Assembly: GCA_964020155.1 (NCBI GenBank) | Contig: OZ026553.1 | Coordinates: 3,257,479 to 3,309,008 of the forward strand | DNA: 51,530 bases | Source: Chondrilla cf. caribensis | Taxonomy: Eukaryota > Porifera > Demospongiae > Chondrillida > Chondrillidae | Reading direction: 5' to 3' | Part shown: positions 33,101 through 43,849 of the stretch, piece after piece | Numbering within the stretch: the first letter of the stretch is position 1 | Layout of the letters: the number at the start of each line of letters is the position of its first letter | Notes under the pieces: model-generated | Database searches by the model: none | Seen by the model: only the letters and a program-made list of their open reading frames with translations | What the model was told of the DNA's origin: nothing | Made by a program: the position numbers and the translations under genes

Positions 33101-36100
33101 TCCACCAAACTTGTTAATCCACCATATCTTTGGAAAACGAAGAACACCAGAATAATAAAAATTCACTGTACATATGTTCTTCTAACTACCATTAACTTAA
33201 CACACATGCACAGCATATTTTCTTGTAATTTGATTCATATGTAGTGCATTATCACATCTGGTAGAATCCCAACCATCCCATTTTCTAAATTCCACCCTGT
33301 GAGCTGTTCACACCTGATTCCTCTGTATCACGTTTCACCGACACTGTAAACACATTCCTTGTGTACCTTTGTTGAGTGGCACTTCAGTAGTGTACATACT
33401 GCACTTGTGGTTCTCACCTCATCGTTACCTGCCCAAACCTTCAAGTTGGCTGTGTACACTGGTCCTTGAATGTCGTGGAGGTGATGCATACCTCGGTAGT
33501 TGTCACTAGGAGGATTGAGGGTCTCTTGGTGTACTAAAAATTGTACAGAACCTTATATTCCAAAAGATCAAGTTTTGTGCCCTGTTGCAGGTGAAGCTTT
33601 AACTAGGGGGTGCATTTACCCGGGTACCAGCCCATCACATTGCTAACATTTGGCAATTCATCTCTGCTATTCATATAACTCTTAGCCTTCTTTCCTGTGA
33701 ATCGTTTGTGTCTTCTACTGTGTCTTCCTGTTTGCAGTGGGGATATGTATATTATTCTCCCTAACTTTCTCTCCTCCACTACTGAATTTGAAAGTCTCTC
33801 CAGTGTACATTTCTCACTTCCTATCCACATTACAATGATGAATAAGTACAGTAAGTATATAAGAAAAATCTCTAGCCACAGAAATTGTATTACACCAAAC
33901 GTTTTGACAGCTGACTGCTAGCTTTGTCAGTGCTAATTGCAGTCTTGATGTAGTGTATTTTTAAAAGGAGGGTAGTTTAGCTAGGTGACATCTTATGGAT
34001 ACATTCAATCGAAATCTTTAGCCCTAGAAATTTTATTACTCTAAACCTTGTTGTAGCTGACTGCTACGGTACCTAATGCATACCACTGACAAAGGCAGCA
34101 GTTAGCTGCCAGAACATTCTGTGTAATATGATTTCTGTGGCTGGAGATTTCCATTAATCCATGAGATGTCTCCTAGCCGAATAACCCTCTTTCCAACAGT
34201 ACCATAATTTTGCAATGTTAAAAAGAGGCCTATCCCTGCTGATAACAGCATTATAGTTCCGGGGTTGTCCTCATGCACAGGTACACCATGAATGTGTACA
34301 ATACTGATCTAATTACAGGGTTGTCCCCGCTCATAGCATTGTTAGGAGTCTCAGCATTGTTCTCACAATCACACATTATATGTGTACAATGCAGGTTCAA
34401 TTACAGGGTCATCCTCACCAACATGCTTATATTCTATGTTAAGGTCTATCAACATAATCTACCTTCACCCTTGTGGTGTGTATACGTATAGTATGGTAGT
34501 AAGATCTATCTGGATTATGCTTGACTGTATTTTCAGGACATAATCAGTCATACGCAATATTGTTCGACACACAACTTCGTTCGTGGAATAGTTTATTACA
34601 TCTATGCTTCCAAACTTGCCATTTTAGACTAGTGTAATAAATAATTATTATTGGAAACTCATAATCGAAGTATAAATTGTTGTGATTATTCTGATAATGA
34701 TGCCCATTATCACCATATAGGTTTTGCCGTTATCCCACCGGCCTAGTGTGTACAAATGATGTTTTCAGCTACTGTGTGTATGTACATACGTACATATGTA
34801 CAGATATTGTAATTATGTAGCTACTACGCATGTGTATGTACATACGTACATTTGTACTGATGTTATAATTAGCTACTATGTGTATGCATATATTTTATAT
34901 CAATTGTGAATTGTAATTGCACGTACGTATATCTCTCTTCTTATTCTGTCCAGATACACCAAATTGTACCAGAGAGTGTGAATTTGGTACTTGCATTGCC
35001 GACAGCACCTGTATGTGTAGTGTTGGATATACCGGACAGTACTGTGATGCTCCTGTGTGCTCCCAGCCTTGCATGAACGGAGGACTGTGTTTTGCTCCCA
35101 ACCTGTGCGAATGTGCTGAAGGCTATAATGGTACTGGTTGTGAAAATCCCATTTGCACACAAGTTTGCGAGAACAATAGCACCTGTACAGCACCCAATGT
35201 GTGCACATGTACTAGTGGTTACACCGGAGGCAGCTGTAACACTCCAATTTGTACTCGTACATGCGTCAACGGGGACTGTACAGCTCCTGAAACGTGTACT
35301 TGTACTGTAGGCTACAGCGGTAGCTCCTGTGACCTCCCCGTCTGCTCTCAGCCATGTTTGAATGGAGGGTCTTGTGTTGGCCCTAATACTTGTGACTGTC
35401 CTGAAGGTTTTGAAGGGACTCTCTGCGAAACTGAAGTAAAACAAACTTGTTCTCCTTCTTGTAAGAATGGTGGGTTGTGCGTGCACAAGGACACTTGTGA
35501 GTGTGCTGATGGCTACACTGGAGACTCGTGCAAAACACCAATCTGTACCCGAAGGTGCGTCAACGGTGACTGTACAGCTCCTGACACTTGTACCTGTAAC
35601 CCAGGATACACTGGTAGACGTTGCAACAGTCCAATGTGTAGTGAGCCATGTGTTAATGGTCGCTGTACTTCTCCCGATGTGTGTACATGTACTAATGGCT
35701 ACACTGGAGGCAGCTGTAACACTCCAATTTGTACTCGCACTTGCGTCAACGGTGACTGTACAGCTCCTGACACTTGCACCTGTAACCCAGGATACACTGG
35801 TAGACGTTGCAACAGACCAGTGTGTAGTGAGCCATGTGTTAATGGTCGCTGTACTTCTCCCGATGTGTGTACATGTACTAATGGCTACACCGGAACCAGC
35901 TGTAACACTCCAATTTGTACTCGTACATGCGTCAACGGTGACTGTACAGCTCCCGAAACATGTACTTGTACTGTAGGCTACAGTGGGAGCTCCTGTGACC
36001 TCCCCATCTGCTCTCAGCCATGTTTGAATGGAGGGTCTTGTGTTGGCCCTAATACTTGTGACTGTCCTGAAGGTTTTGAAGGGACTCTCTGCGAAACTGA

Positions 36101-36786
36101 AGTAAAACTAACTTGTTCTCCATCTTGTAAGAACGGTGGGTTGTGCGTGGACAAGGACACTTGTGAGTGTGCTGATGGCTACACTGGAGACTCGTGCGAA
36201 ACACCAATCTGTACCCGAAGGTGTATCAACGGTGACTGTACAGCTCCTGACACTTGTACCTGTAACCCTGGATACACTGGTAGACTTTGTAACAGTCCAG
36301 TGTGTAGTGAGTCTTGTGTTAATGGTCGCTGCACAGAACCTGAAGTATGCAGCTGCAGTTTGGGGTACACAGGTGCTAGATGCGAGGTTCCCATATGCTC
36401 CAATCCGTGTTTGAACAACGGCACTTGCATTGATGTCGATACTTGTGCTTGCCCACCGGAATTCATAGGCGATCAATGCCAGTTATTCGATTGTTCGTGT
36501 ATGAATGGGGGAACCTGTAGCAGTGGAAGAATCTGTCAATGTGTGAATGGATATGGAGGAAATATGTGTGAAATACGTGAGTTTCAAGTGACAGTCACGT
36601 GTCCCCACTTCCACATGTACACCAGGCCACCGTATTGACTTACATACAATAAGACAATATCTGAGAGTGTATCTGTGAGTGCTTATGCAAGCAAAATGTG
36701 TAGATGATAATATTCTTCTACCTACATGGTGTAGTGTGTATGTATGTATGTGAATGTCCATACAAACACGTGCATGTGTGTATGCA

Positions 36787-36853
<67 letters not shown>

Positions 36854-38690
36854 TGCACCACATTCATGCACAAACGCACACAAAATGACGTATGTTACAA
36901 ATGTCACCCTACAGCCTTGTGTGATCCTCCCTGTCTGAATGGAGGGACCTGCACTGATGAACACACTTGTGATTGTATATCATCCTCTTTTGAAGGAGAT
37001 GCCTGTCAATGTGAGTTACCTTTCAGGGATGAGCAAATTCTTTGGCAGCAGTACATAGTATTATTGGTGAATAGATACGGTGTAAATTTTACTGCCTCAT
37101 CCTGTCTCATTTCCCCCTCAGTTCGCATATGCTCTGACTATGACTATTATTTTGGATACATGGCTAACATCGATAAATTCCACTTCCCTGGCAAACTTCT
37201 CATATTTTCGCAGGAAGACGAAAATGTCAATGTGTCCATCCACAGACCAAAGACTGGCATCACAAGAGCTACTGTTGGACCAGATGCACCGTTTGTCCTC
37301 ACCATAAACCCATCTGACCAGGATTATGAGATATCTTCCGATTCTGACAATGACAAAGGTTTATATGTCCAATCCCAAAACAGGAAGCGAATAAAAGTCC
37401 TAATGGTGAACGAGGCCCCTGGAAGCATTGGTGTAACTCCAGTGATACCGACTGTGTACAATACTAACGCTGGACCATACACCTTCTATCCTGTGAGTGT
37501 TGACACATTTAGAGCTCCAGATGGTTCGACAGTCGCAGGAGTTCAAAGTGCCGTTCTACTTGTGGGTACAGTTGACAATACAAGCGTCACCATGATTTCT
37601 CCGTACACTAAACTCTTCCTTGGAAGGCCTCAGTTTGCCAACCGCCCCTTCACGTTTGTCATTGATGAGGGGGAAACACTGCTTTACACTGATCGCAGAG
37701 ATCTCACTGGAATCGTCTTTGAGAGCGATAAATGGATTACGGTCATTTCTGGGCATGAATGTGGAAATGTCCCTAGTAACCTTCCATTTTGTGATCATTT
37801 TGCCAAGCAAATGCCACCCACGCGATCGTGGGGGACAAAATTCGTCACTGGTGACCTAGCAACCAGAGAAAGTGGATATGTAATCAAAATGGTTTCAAGT
37901 CAGCCCAACACAGATGTAACCGTCACATTCTGGAACTCAAGTGTAGCTGTTAACTCTATGAGCTTTGCTCTGACTTTGAGTGGTTCTCATGAAATTGTGG
38001 AGGTACCAAGGGGTCTGGATTCCACCGTAGAAGCCACAAAGGAGATTCTGGTGGTCCAGTTTGCACGAGGACAAGGAGAGAGGACCATCGATGTGGGAGA
38101 CCCATGCATGGCTGTTGTACCCAGCTCCGACCAGTACAGTGCAAGCATGAGGTTTACCACTGTTGGCAGCCAGACACCACTGCGTGACCGGACAGCTGTA
38201 CATTCCATCAACTTGGTGGTTGAGGAAACCTGGGCTCAGCCAGACCAAATAGAATTGGACGACACCTCCTTGGCTGATTTGGGCGTGGTTGCAAGATGGG
38301 TGGAGTTCAGCACATCTCAACGCTATGCTATTTTTACTCACAGCATTTCAGTGAAAGGCATTCACAACGTCCAACACGTCAACCGTGATGCTGAAATGTC
38401 TCTGATGATATTTGGGTTTGCAGATAACTGGGGCTATTGCTATTCTTCTCTGGAAGAAGGTGAGTGTTTGGTGTTTGTGCTGAGTGTTATTGTCTTCGTG
38501 TCTGTTTACATTGTTTGTGTGTTTATTTATATATAGTCGTGATGGGAAGGGTGTGTTGTATGTATGTGTTGGCATGTTCATGTGTTTGTGTCCATTGTGT
38601 GTGTGAGTGTGTGTGTGTGTGTTTGTGCATGACCATGTACATATTAGTGTGTGTGCTAATGCATACATGTGTGTGTTTGTGCGTACAGTT

Positions 38691-38788
<98 letters not shown>

Positions 38789-38973
38789 TTGTGTGTATAA
38801 TGTGTATGCTTAAGACATTGTATGTGTATACATGTTGTTTGTGTGACAAGTACTGTATATACATGTATATGTGTGTGTTACAAGCTTACTCTAAATACAT
38901 TTCCTTTACTTTTAACACTCTACCACACTTTCCCAACACAGCTTTGAAGTGTTCCACAACCACAGGACCATAG
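25643..38973 (+). CDS. Gene C: secreted vWA/EGF-array/IgGFc-binding protein, complete
   Basis: Join 25643-25724, 26364-27041, 27758-28152, 29473-29812, 30264-30678, 31371-31557, 32188-32329, 34954-36576, 36915-37010, 37122-38459, 38942-38973. The sum is 5328 nt, giving 1775 residues plus stop, with all junction phases consistent. Order: signal peptide; unrecognised, probably helical domain; vWA of the hemicentin/VWA7 type with degenerate MIDAS; two hemicentin-like beta-rich regions; atypical EGF; 17 EGF repeats in one exon; one EGF; IgGFc-binding domain; 10-residue tail. No transmembrane segment after the signal peptide. Probably a large extracellular adhesion or matrix protein. An extra small exon in the 2.6-kb intron before the EGF array cannot be excluded. 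Confidence 0.8.
26364..27041 (+). CDS. C exon 2: unrecognised N-terminal domain and first half of vWA
   Basis: 226 codons, phase 1-1, acceptor ttcttgcag, donor acaa|gtatgt. The N-terminal ~180 residues (QTEQIVRLLFKWLSTG, SDLYSALSELQLVSTPSQLA, MGQTMVYDALTEFFASIMKD) look alpha-helical and match no family I know. The end, LGIVVSLHSDARQIGHLQAI, lines up with the first strand and MIDAS loop of hemicentin-type vWA but lacks DxSxS. Confidence 0.7.
27042..27540. repeat. Long imperfect (TG)n tract at the start of gene C intron 2
   Basis: About 490 nt of TG with TTTG, TCTG and TCAG variants; blocks such as tgtttgtgtgtctg recur as short higher-order units. It starts only a few bases after the exon 2 donor. 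Reading frames through it (long Cys-Val runs) are artefacts. Confidence 0.95.
27758..28152 (+). CDS. C exon 3: second half of vWA domain
   Basis: RLRKLQTTIDELSSIPPGGN, then CSEPCLGPLLAVIEQS, STIVLMTSVPPSDAD, IKIHFILSKPLCGGD, HTGGAVLTSFSKFVDFF. This follows the hemicentin/VWA7 vWA pattern with the GG(D/N)C motif and the last two strands. Enters in phase 1, leaves in phase 0. Confidence 0.75.
28500..28645. repeat. CA microsatellite in gene C intron 3
   Basis: (CA)n at about 28551-28641 with CG interruptions, bordered by tacgta/tgtacg-rich DNA. Confidence 0.95.
29473..29812 (+). CDS. C exon 4: hemicentin-like post-vWA region
   Basis: Phase 0 in, phase 1 out. FTVTTLDEMVLLTFFSEVNQ, LLLQDPDGQ, LNISLDNPTSGNWVACVHGG resemble the segment after vWA in hemicentins (a pattern of 'xLxxPdG ... 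x(P/T)xxGxWxv'). Confidence 0.7.
30085..30192. repeat. CACG/CA microsatellite in gene C intron 4
   Basis: (CACG)n followed by (CA)n between exon 4 and exon 5, about 70 nt before the acceptor at 30263. Confidence 0.95.
30264..30678 (+). CDS. C exon 5: beta-rich region, hemicentin/VWA7-like
   Basis: Phase 1 in, phase 2 out. GCNRHKLIIQSPRHKLIGSE, LVQRNGTIYDDIELLNC, FKPTVAMVTMRRAPSSR, SELEEIRVTFKINKK. Probably an Ig-like or related beta-sandwich; family not certain. Confidence 0.65.
31371..31557 (+). CDS. C exon 6: beta-rich region, continuation
   Basis: Phase 2 in, phase 0 out. RIRQFPNEVVIPPRGRRMVS, KKNGRVRFITKVVTKSKDV, FGCAFWEHFQLEK. Completes the domain begun in exon 5. Confidence 0.65.
31575..31770. 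repeat. 43-bp tandem repeat in intron
   Basis: TGTCTAATGTGG-type units recur at 31661, 31704 and 31747 (period 43). Confidence 0.85.
31793..31940. repeat. 75-bp tandem duplication in intron
   Basis: ACACTTCT...CCTTTTAACCCTCC...CATGCATGCCCTAATTGAT occurs twice, starting at 31793 and 31868. Confidence 0.88.
32188..32329 (+). CDS. C exon 7: atypical EGF-like module
   Basis: GINQCGCRNGGRCARIL, then EQCLCSRLFTGQFCEE. EGF-like Cys pattern with a basic insert. Phase 0 in, phase 1 out. Confidence 0.7.
32330..34953. other. Gene C intron 7 with repeats
   Basis: 2.6 kb. Contains a decayed pogo-like MITE (about 32997-33172: CAGTGAATTCTCGTTAATCC near the left, ATTCACTG near the right) and a TIR element at 33866-34150. 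No convincing additional exon was seen. Confidence 0.5.
33866..34150. mobile_element. TIR element with ~67-bp inverted ends
   Basis: Left AAATCTCTAGCCACAGAAAT...GCTTTGTCAGTG (33866-33932) pairs with right CACTGACAAAGG...ATTTCTGTGGCTGGAGATTT (34084-34150) at about 85%. A third partial copy in left orientation lies at about 34012-34070. Confidence 0.82.
34954..36576 (+). CDS. C exon 8: array of 17 EGF-like repeats in one exon
   Basis: 541 codons without an intron, phase 1-1. Seventeen six-Cys modules of about 31-35 residues such as ICTRTCVNGDCTAPETCTC and VCSQPCLNGGSC. No cbEGF motif. Repeats 4-8 and 11-15 are near-identical blocks offset by 666 bp, a recent internal duplication. Tenascin/TIE-like EGF spacing (CxxxCxxGxC). 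Confidence 0.88.
36787..36848. repeat. CA microsatellite
   Basis: Pure (CA)n of about 58 nt in the intron between the EGF array and the last EGF exon. Confidence 0.95.
36915..37010 (+). CDS. C exon 9: EGF module
   Basis: PLCDPPCLNGGTCTDEHTC, then DCISSSFEGDAC. Phase 1-1, donor caat|gtgagt. The following intron is 111 nt and has no stop in frame, so its retention would stay in frame. Confidence 0.75.
37122..38459 (+). CDS. C exon 10: IgGFc-binding domain
   Basis: 446 codons. [54 protein letters not shown], closing FGFADNWGYCYSSLEEG. All hallmark blocks of the family are present. It is the most divergent of the IgGFc domains in the window. Confidence 0.85.
38692..38790. repeat. TG microsatellite in last intron of gene C
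   Basis: Near-pure (TG)n of about 95 nt. Confidence 0.95.
38942..38973 (+). CDS. C terminal mini-exon
   Basis: Acceptor aacacag, then ALKCSTTTGP and TAG. Phase 1 matches the donor at 38459. Cys is again the fourth residue. Confidence 0.7.
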
Positions 38974-40164
38974 CTGACTCATGTGGACGCTGTGTAGTGT
39001 GTAATAGTATGCTGTAGTTTCATATTTTTAACTATGGATTAAAAATTAGCTGTTATCAGTGAACATAATAGGATCGATTGCAAGGAAAAAATGTATTGAA
39101 TTATTGCACAATATCCAATGAGAGAGTTTATTATTAATAATAATGTCAAATTCGTGTGCATTTTATAAAGATGATCCAGACAAAAGACGGCAGTTCTCGG
39201 AAACCATTCATACATTGAAATTGTCTCAAATCTCATGTATAAAAAATGAGCATTTTGCAGTTGTTTAGTTATTTTACTTATTTGTATAATCTTATTTATC
39301 CTGGGTAAGAGGCCTTTAGTCAATTGCAAAAGACTACTTTTTGGCACAGTAAATCAAAATAGGAAGTTAAAGTGTCAAATCTGAGAATAGACAAAGTCAC
39401 GAAATCTGACCAGGTACATAATATATATTATCATGAAAACATTCATCAACAATGAGAAATATCATTAGTATATATCTTGGGAATTACACATTCGTAAAAG
39501 CTCAACGTTAAAGAACAAGTTGGGTTAACCGGAGCAACATACTGTCATATTGGTACACCATGGCTATTACAATGAGCTAGGCATAACCATCTCATTATAC
39601 AGCAGGATATATAATATTATAGTCATTGCTGGTCCTTATAAGCCAAAATGGCCCCTGGACCTCATGCAGATCGATCTTATTATTGTTTAATTCTTTGCTT
39701 ATATCTTATTTAGTATTTGGAACATGCCTGTATAATCAATTGAATGGTTGTAACGACATATTCTGTCTTAGTTTCATGGATTTGCGTATATCATTTGTTA
39801 GTGCATTTATCATTGATGTATTGTCATTGGACATAATGTAAGTGAATTTATTCATTATAATAATAGAGGATATACAGCTAGTGAAATCCTTGGAATCCTA
39901 CTGCTGTTATCAGGACGGTCATGCCTTGATGTGCTCATTGCAATGGTGTACGTACCGGTAACAATACAGTATGTTGCCTCCGGTTAACCCAATTTGTTCT
40001 TCAACCATTTAGGAATGTGTCATCTCTATAATACGATTCGTTTCCAAATCCAGTAGGTTTTAAGTATGATGGGCGCTAATTGTGAATCTCGTGAAACGCC
40101 CTGGTAGGCGTTTATAGTGGAAGACACTAGTGGATTGGAAGAAGATTGTATGGTATATTAGGTC
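38974..40164. other. Intergenic region between C and D, with a TIR element
   Basis: AT-rich. Apart from the inverted-repeat element at 39507-40007, I see nothing recognisable. Confidence 0.6.
39507..40007. mobile_element. ~500-bp element with ~45-bp terminal inverted repeats
   Basis: Left arm AAAGAACAAGTTGGGTTAAC continuing CGGAGCAACATACTG; right arm CAGTATGTTGCCTCCGGTTAACCC continuing AATTTGTTCTT, near-perfect inverse. No transposase ORF inside, so non-autonomous. It ends about 160 bp before the gene D start codon. Confidence 0.88.
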
Positions 40165-41130
40165 ATGAGCTCGAGTGCGGCCAGTATGACTGGCCTCAGC
40201 GACGCAGACCGTAACATGAGTAAGCAAGCTGCCTTGAACTTTCTTGCTAAAAGCCTCGAGAAGAAAATATCAACCGAGAAAATGTCTTCTTCTCAGCCAC
40301 CAAAAATCCCCGAAAGGCCTCAGAGTCAGTGGAATTTCAAAGAACAACTTTCTTCTTCTTCCAAAGAGACGTACAGCCAATGTGATGTCGAGATACCACC
40401 ACTGGACAAGGAGAAATTGGCTTCTTTTCAACTGAAATTGGAATTGAATGGAGGTTCGAATTCGGATCACAAACCTCCTATCTCCTCAAAACCTACCGTG
40501 ACGCGACAGCCCCCGGATCCTCCTCCGTCATCACTTAAGCCGAAACAAAGCCCTCCTTCTAGGCCAGCACCCCCGAGAACGAAACCGGGCCCTCCGAAGA
40601 AACCTCGACCACTGGAGTCTACCGTTGCCTTTGCCGGTGGTATCCCAGTCCCTCCTCGCCGCCCGGAACCGCCTCACTCGAAGCCCGAACAGTCGTGGAA
40701 ACAGCCCTACAAACCGCCTGTGGCACAGAACAAGATACTCACCTCACTAGGAAAACCTTCACCCTCGCAAAATCCTTCTTTCCATAAAGCCCGTTCCATA
40801 TTCCAGAACAAGGTAGAAGAATCGCCCAGGATAGTCGTATCGGACGTACAAAACCGGTGGAGATCGGCAGACCTGGAGCAATCACTCTCCGAACCTAATA
40901 CGCCTTTGTACAAGTCTTCAATCGTGTCCTCTGCTAGCACACTGGAGGAAGTAGTGGATGACAAGCCTTCCACACTGACCAGAAGTCGTTCTCTGAGTTA
41001 TTCCAGCGTGGACTCGGCTCGTCTCCGAGAGAGAGGCACCTCATCCTCCCCTCCAAGAGCGGAGAAAAGAGGCTTTCTGTCATTTTTGAGCAGGTCGACT
41101 GCTGTGAGCCCATCCTTCATTAGGAAGAAT
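40165..41130 (+). CDS. Gene D, first coding exon: proline-rich cytoplasmic adaptor-like protein
   Basis: 322 codons from ATG 40165 to a donor aaagaat-type end (gaagaat|gtgagt at 41131), phase 0; reading through would stop at 41137-41139. The composition is Ser/Pro/Lys-rich with many SH3-ligand-like motifs (PPKIPERP, RPAPPRTKPGPPKKPRP, PPRRPEPP). A Ser-rich C-terminal part contains basic/phospho-site-like stretches (TRSRSLSYSS, FLSFLSRS). No signal peptide and no folded domain. Local base composition is clearly higher in GC than the flanks, supporting coding. It resembles the N-terminal tail of scaffold or RhoGEF-type proteins; identity not known. Downstream exons were not found in the window. 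Confidence 0.7.
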
Positions 41131-41224
41131 GTGAGTTAGCATTCAGTATCCTATCCAATTCCTCCATCTGCACTTACATCTGTACTTTCTGGAGAAGTAA
41201 CCTGTGTCCACTGGTGTGTCTGTA

Positions 41225-41315
41225 CAGTTTGATATCCTGGAGCACAAGTATATACACAATAGAATGGGAATTTAGCTGCCCGGACCTTATATCTGTTTAC
41301 TGTACTACATTGTAC
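41225..41315. repeat. Dispersed repeat, copy 1
   Basis: GATATCCTGGAGCACAAGTA...ATGGGAATTT...GGACCTTATA...GTTTACTGTACT matches 47517-47610. Confidence 0.8.
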
Positions 41316-41329
41316 ATACGTACGTATGC

Positions 41330-41720
41330 ACTTTCTTGAGAAGTAGCCTGTATCCACATGTATGTACTACGTATGTCTGTACCATATGGAGGTCAGTAGC
41401 ATGTATCTCTATGTAGGTATGTATACATGTACTATGTATTGTGTATGGGTCGGTAGCCTGTATTCACATATTTGTGATACGTACATATGTCCGTACTATG
41501 TAGGAGTCAGTAACCTGCATGAATCCATATGTAGGAGTGTATACATGTTTTATGTCCTGTGTGTGGGTCGGTAGCCTGTATCCACCAGTCTGTAATACGT
41601 ACGTATGTCCGTAACATGTAGGTCTCAGTAGCCTGTGTGTATTCCTATGTAGATATGTATACATGTACTATGTATTGTGTATGGGTCGGTAGCCTTTATC
41701 CACATCAGTTCACTAGACAT
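41330..41720. repeat. 118-bp tandem repeat
   Basis: GGGTCGGTAGCC recurs at 41447, 41565 and 41683, exactly 118 bp apart. Units are diverged. Confidence 0.88.
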
Positions 41721-42317
41721 GTCTCCACCATGTAGGGATTGGTAACATGTGCCTACGTATGTGTACGTATTATTTATTTGTACTGCGTAAGGTATTGCAG
41801 CCTGTATGTATGTGCGTATACGTATTTATGGATGACTGTACCATGTACGTAGTGGTCAGTGGCCTATACCTGCATGTATGTATGTACTGTTTAGGGGATA
41901 GTCACTCTTTAGCATAGAAATTTTGAGTTTTATTCATGTGACATTGACTGTCATAACTGAGTAAAGTAATGAAGAATGAGATATCAAATGGGAGTCCATC
42001 ATTGAGCATGTGATGGTCATACTAACCAGTTATCCGTGGCACGCTTGTAGGAGTTGATGATGGGAATCACGTGCTCAATAATTGACACATTGAAATGGTA
42101 ATTCAACACCACATACAGCTGTCCTGTGTGACCCCTACCAGAATAGTGTTGAGTTGTTTCAACTTTTGAGAAGTTGAACTTCATATAAATTGAGTCAAGT
42201 TTGTGTTATTTGTGAAGACAGGCCAGTCACCAGCCAGTAGTATGTACGTAGCTATATACAAATTTCATACCTATACCAGTTATAAAATGTACTACATAAG
42301 TAAAAGTGTGCTGTATT

Positions 42318-42325
42318 TTTCATAG

Positions 42326-42385
<60 letters not shown>

Positions 42386-42387
42386 CT
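42318..42387. repeat. (AT)n microsatellite inside a palindrome
   Basis: ATAGGTACATATAT...ATATGTACCTAT; (AT)n of about 55 nt capped by an inverted ATAGGTAC. Confidence 0.92.
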
Positions 42388-42763
42388 ATCTGTTTATACG
42401 TTATAACTGTTATGGAGGAAATAGAGTAGTCTTGATAGTGGTGTGCAGTGTTAACTCATTGAGACAAACTACATGTATATGGTACTCACGACTTTAGTTC
42501 TTGTTACCAGATGTTCTTCTTATCAGGGTTTGATATCTATGTTATAATATTTACAATGTACTCCATTACCACAAACCATGCAAATAATGCTCAATATTGG
42601 TTAGCAGCAATTTATCAAGGGTGTTTGTCTTAACGAGTTTCTGCTGTATTTCTGATCACTCTTTGAATAGTCAGCACACATGCAGGAAGCAAGGGGATGA
42701 CTTCATGGTTAGGTATGTTGTAGCTAAGGGTTACCAGAACCAGTGAAGGACAGTAGTTGTCCT

Positions 42764-43020
<257 letters not shown>

Positions 43021-43849
43021 TGTACTACATTATCTGTCCAAGGACCATTAATTTATACATATGTACGTACATATTTATGGTGTTGTTTATTATTCTATGG
43101 GATATGTGAGACATTAATGTGTGAATTCCAGCATACCTGTTTTCACATCACTTTAGGCTATACATTACCCCACATACCAACACAGTGTACCTCACCAACC
43201 ACATATCATAAGGGGACACTAAGACCAGGTATTCACCATCTTGTAGTCATTGAACTACGTTTGTACATAATATCATGTACTCTGATTGAATGACTCACTC
43301 AGGTGTGTCTTTCAACATGGAGATCGAACCGAACAATACTTGCTAATATACGTACCCATATCTGTACCTGGCATCTACATATGATTGGGTGTGCACTATG
43401 TGTTAGAACCTCACTACATACTGTATAGTATACAGATGTACAGTGTATACATTATGGATCTAGTGAAATATTCCAATCATACCAAAGACTATATAATTGA
43501 AGGACCCAGTTAACCAGGAGATTGTTATATGTAGGTGAATTCACAATACTAAGCAGGTCATACTTGATGTCTGTGTTGGTTGGTATGTTTCAGTCAAATT
43601 CGGTAGACTAATTGGAGGACGTCCATCACTGGGATCAAGATTGTATCAAGTGGGAGAGTAGTCATCAGGGTGCTTCCTAAACACTCTTCACTGCTTCTGC
43701 GTATACATACATGCACACTGCCACATACACACATATATGTATGTATGTACGTACACACATACATACATACATAGTTGTGGTAGAGGATAATGTTTTCCCA
43801 TAGATATGTACAAGTACTTGTATCGTGTATGTGGGAGTATCCAATAATT

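Noticed and set aside
34941..35486. Minus-strand ORF opposite the EGF array (Thr/Ser-rich), and a similar one at 36108-36476
   Set aside because: Shadow of the repetitive EGF codons on the plus strand.
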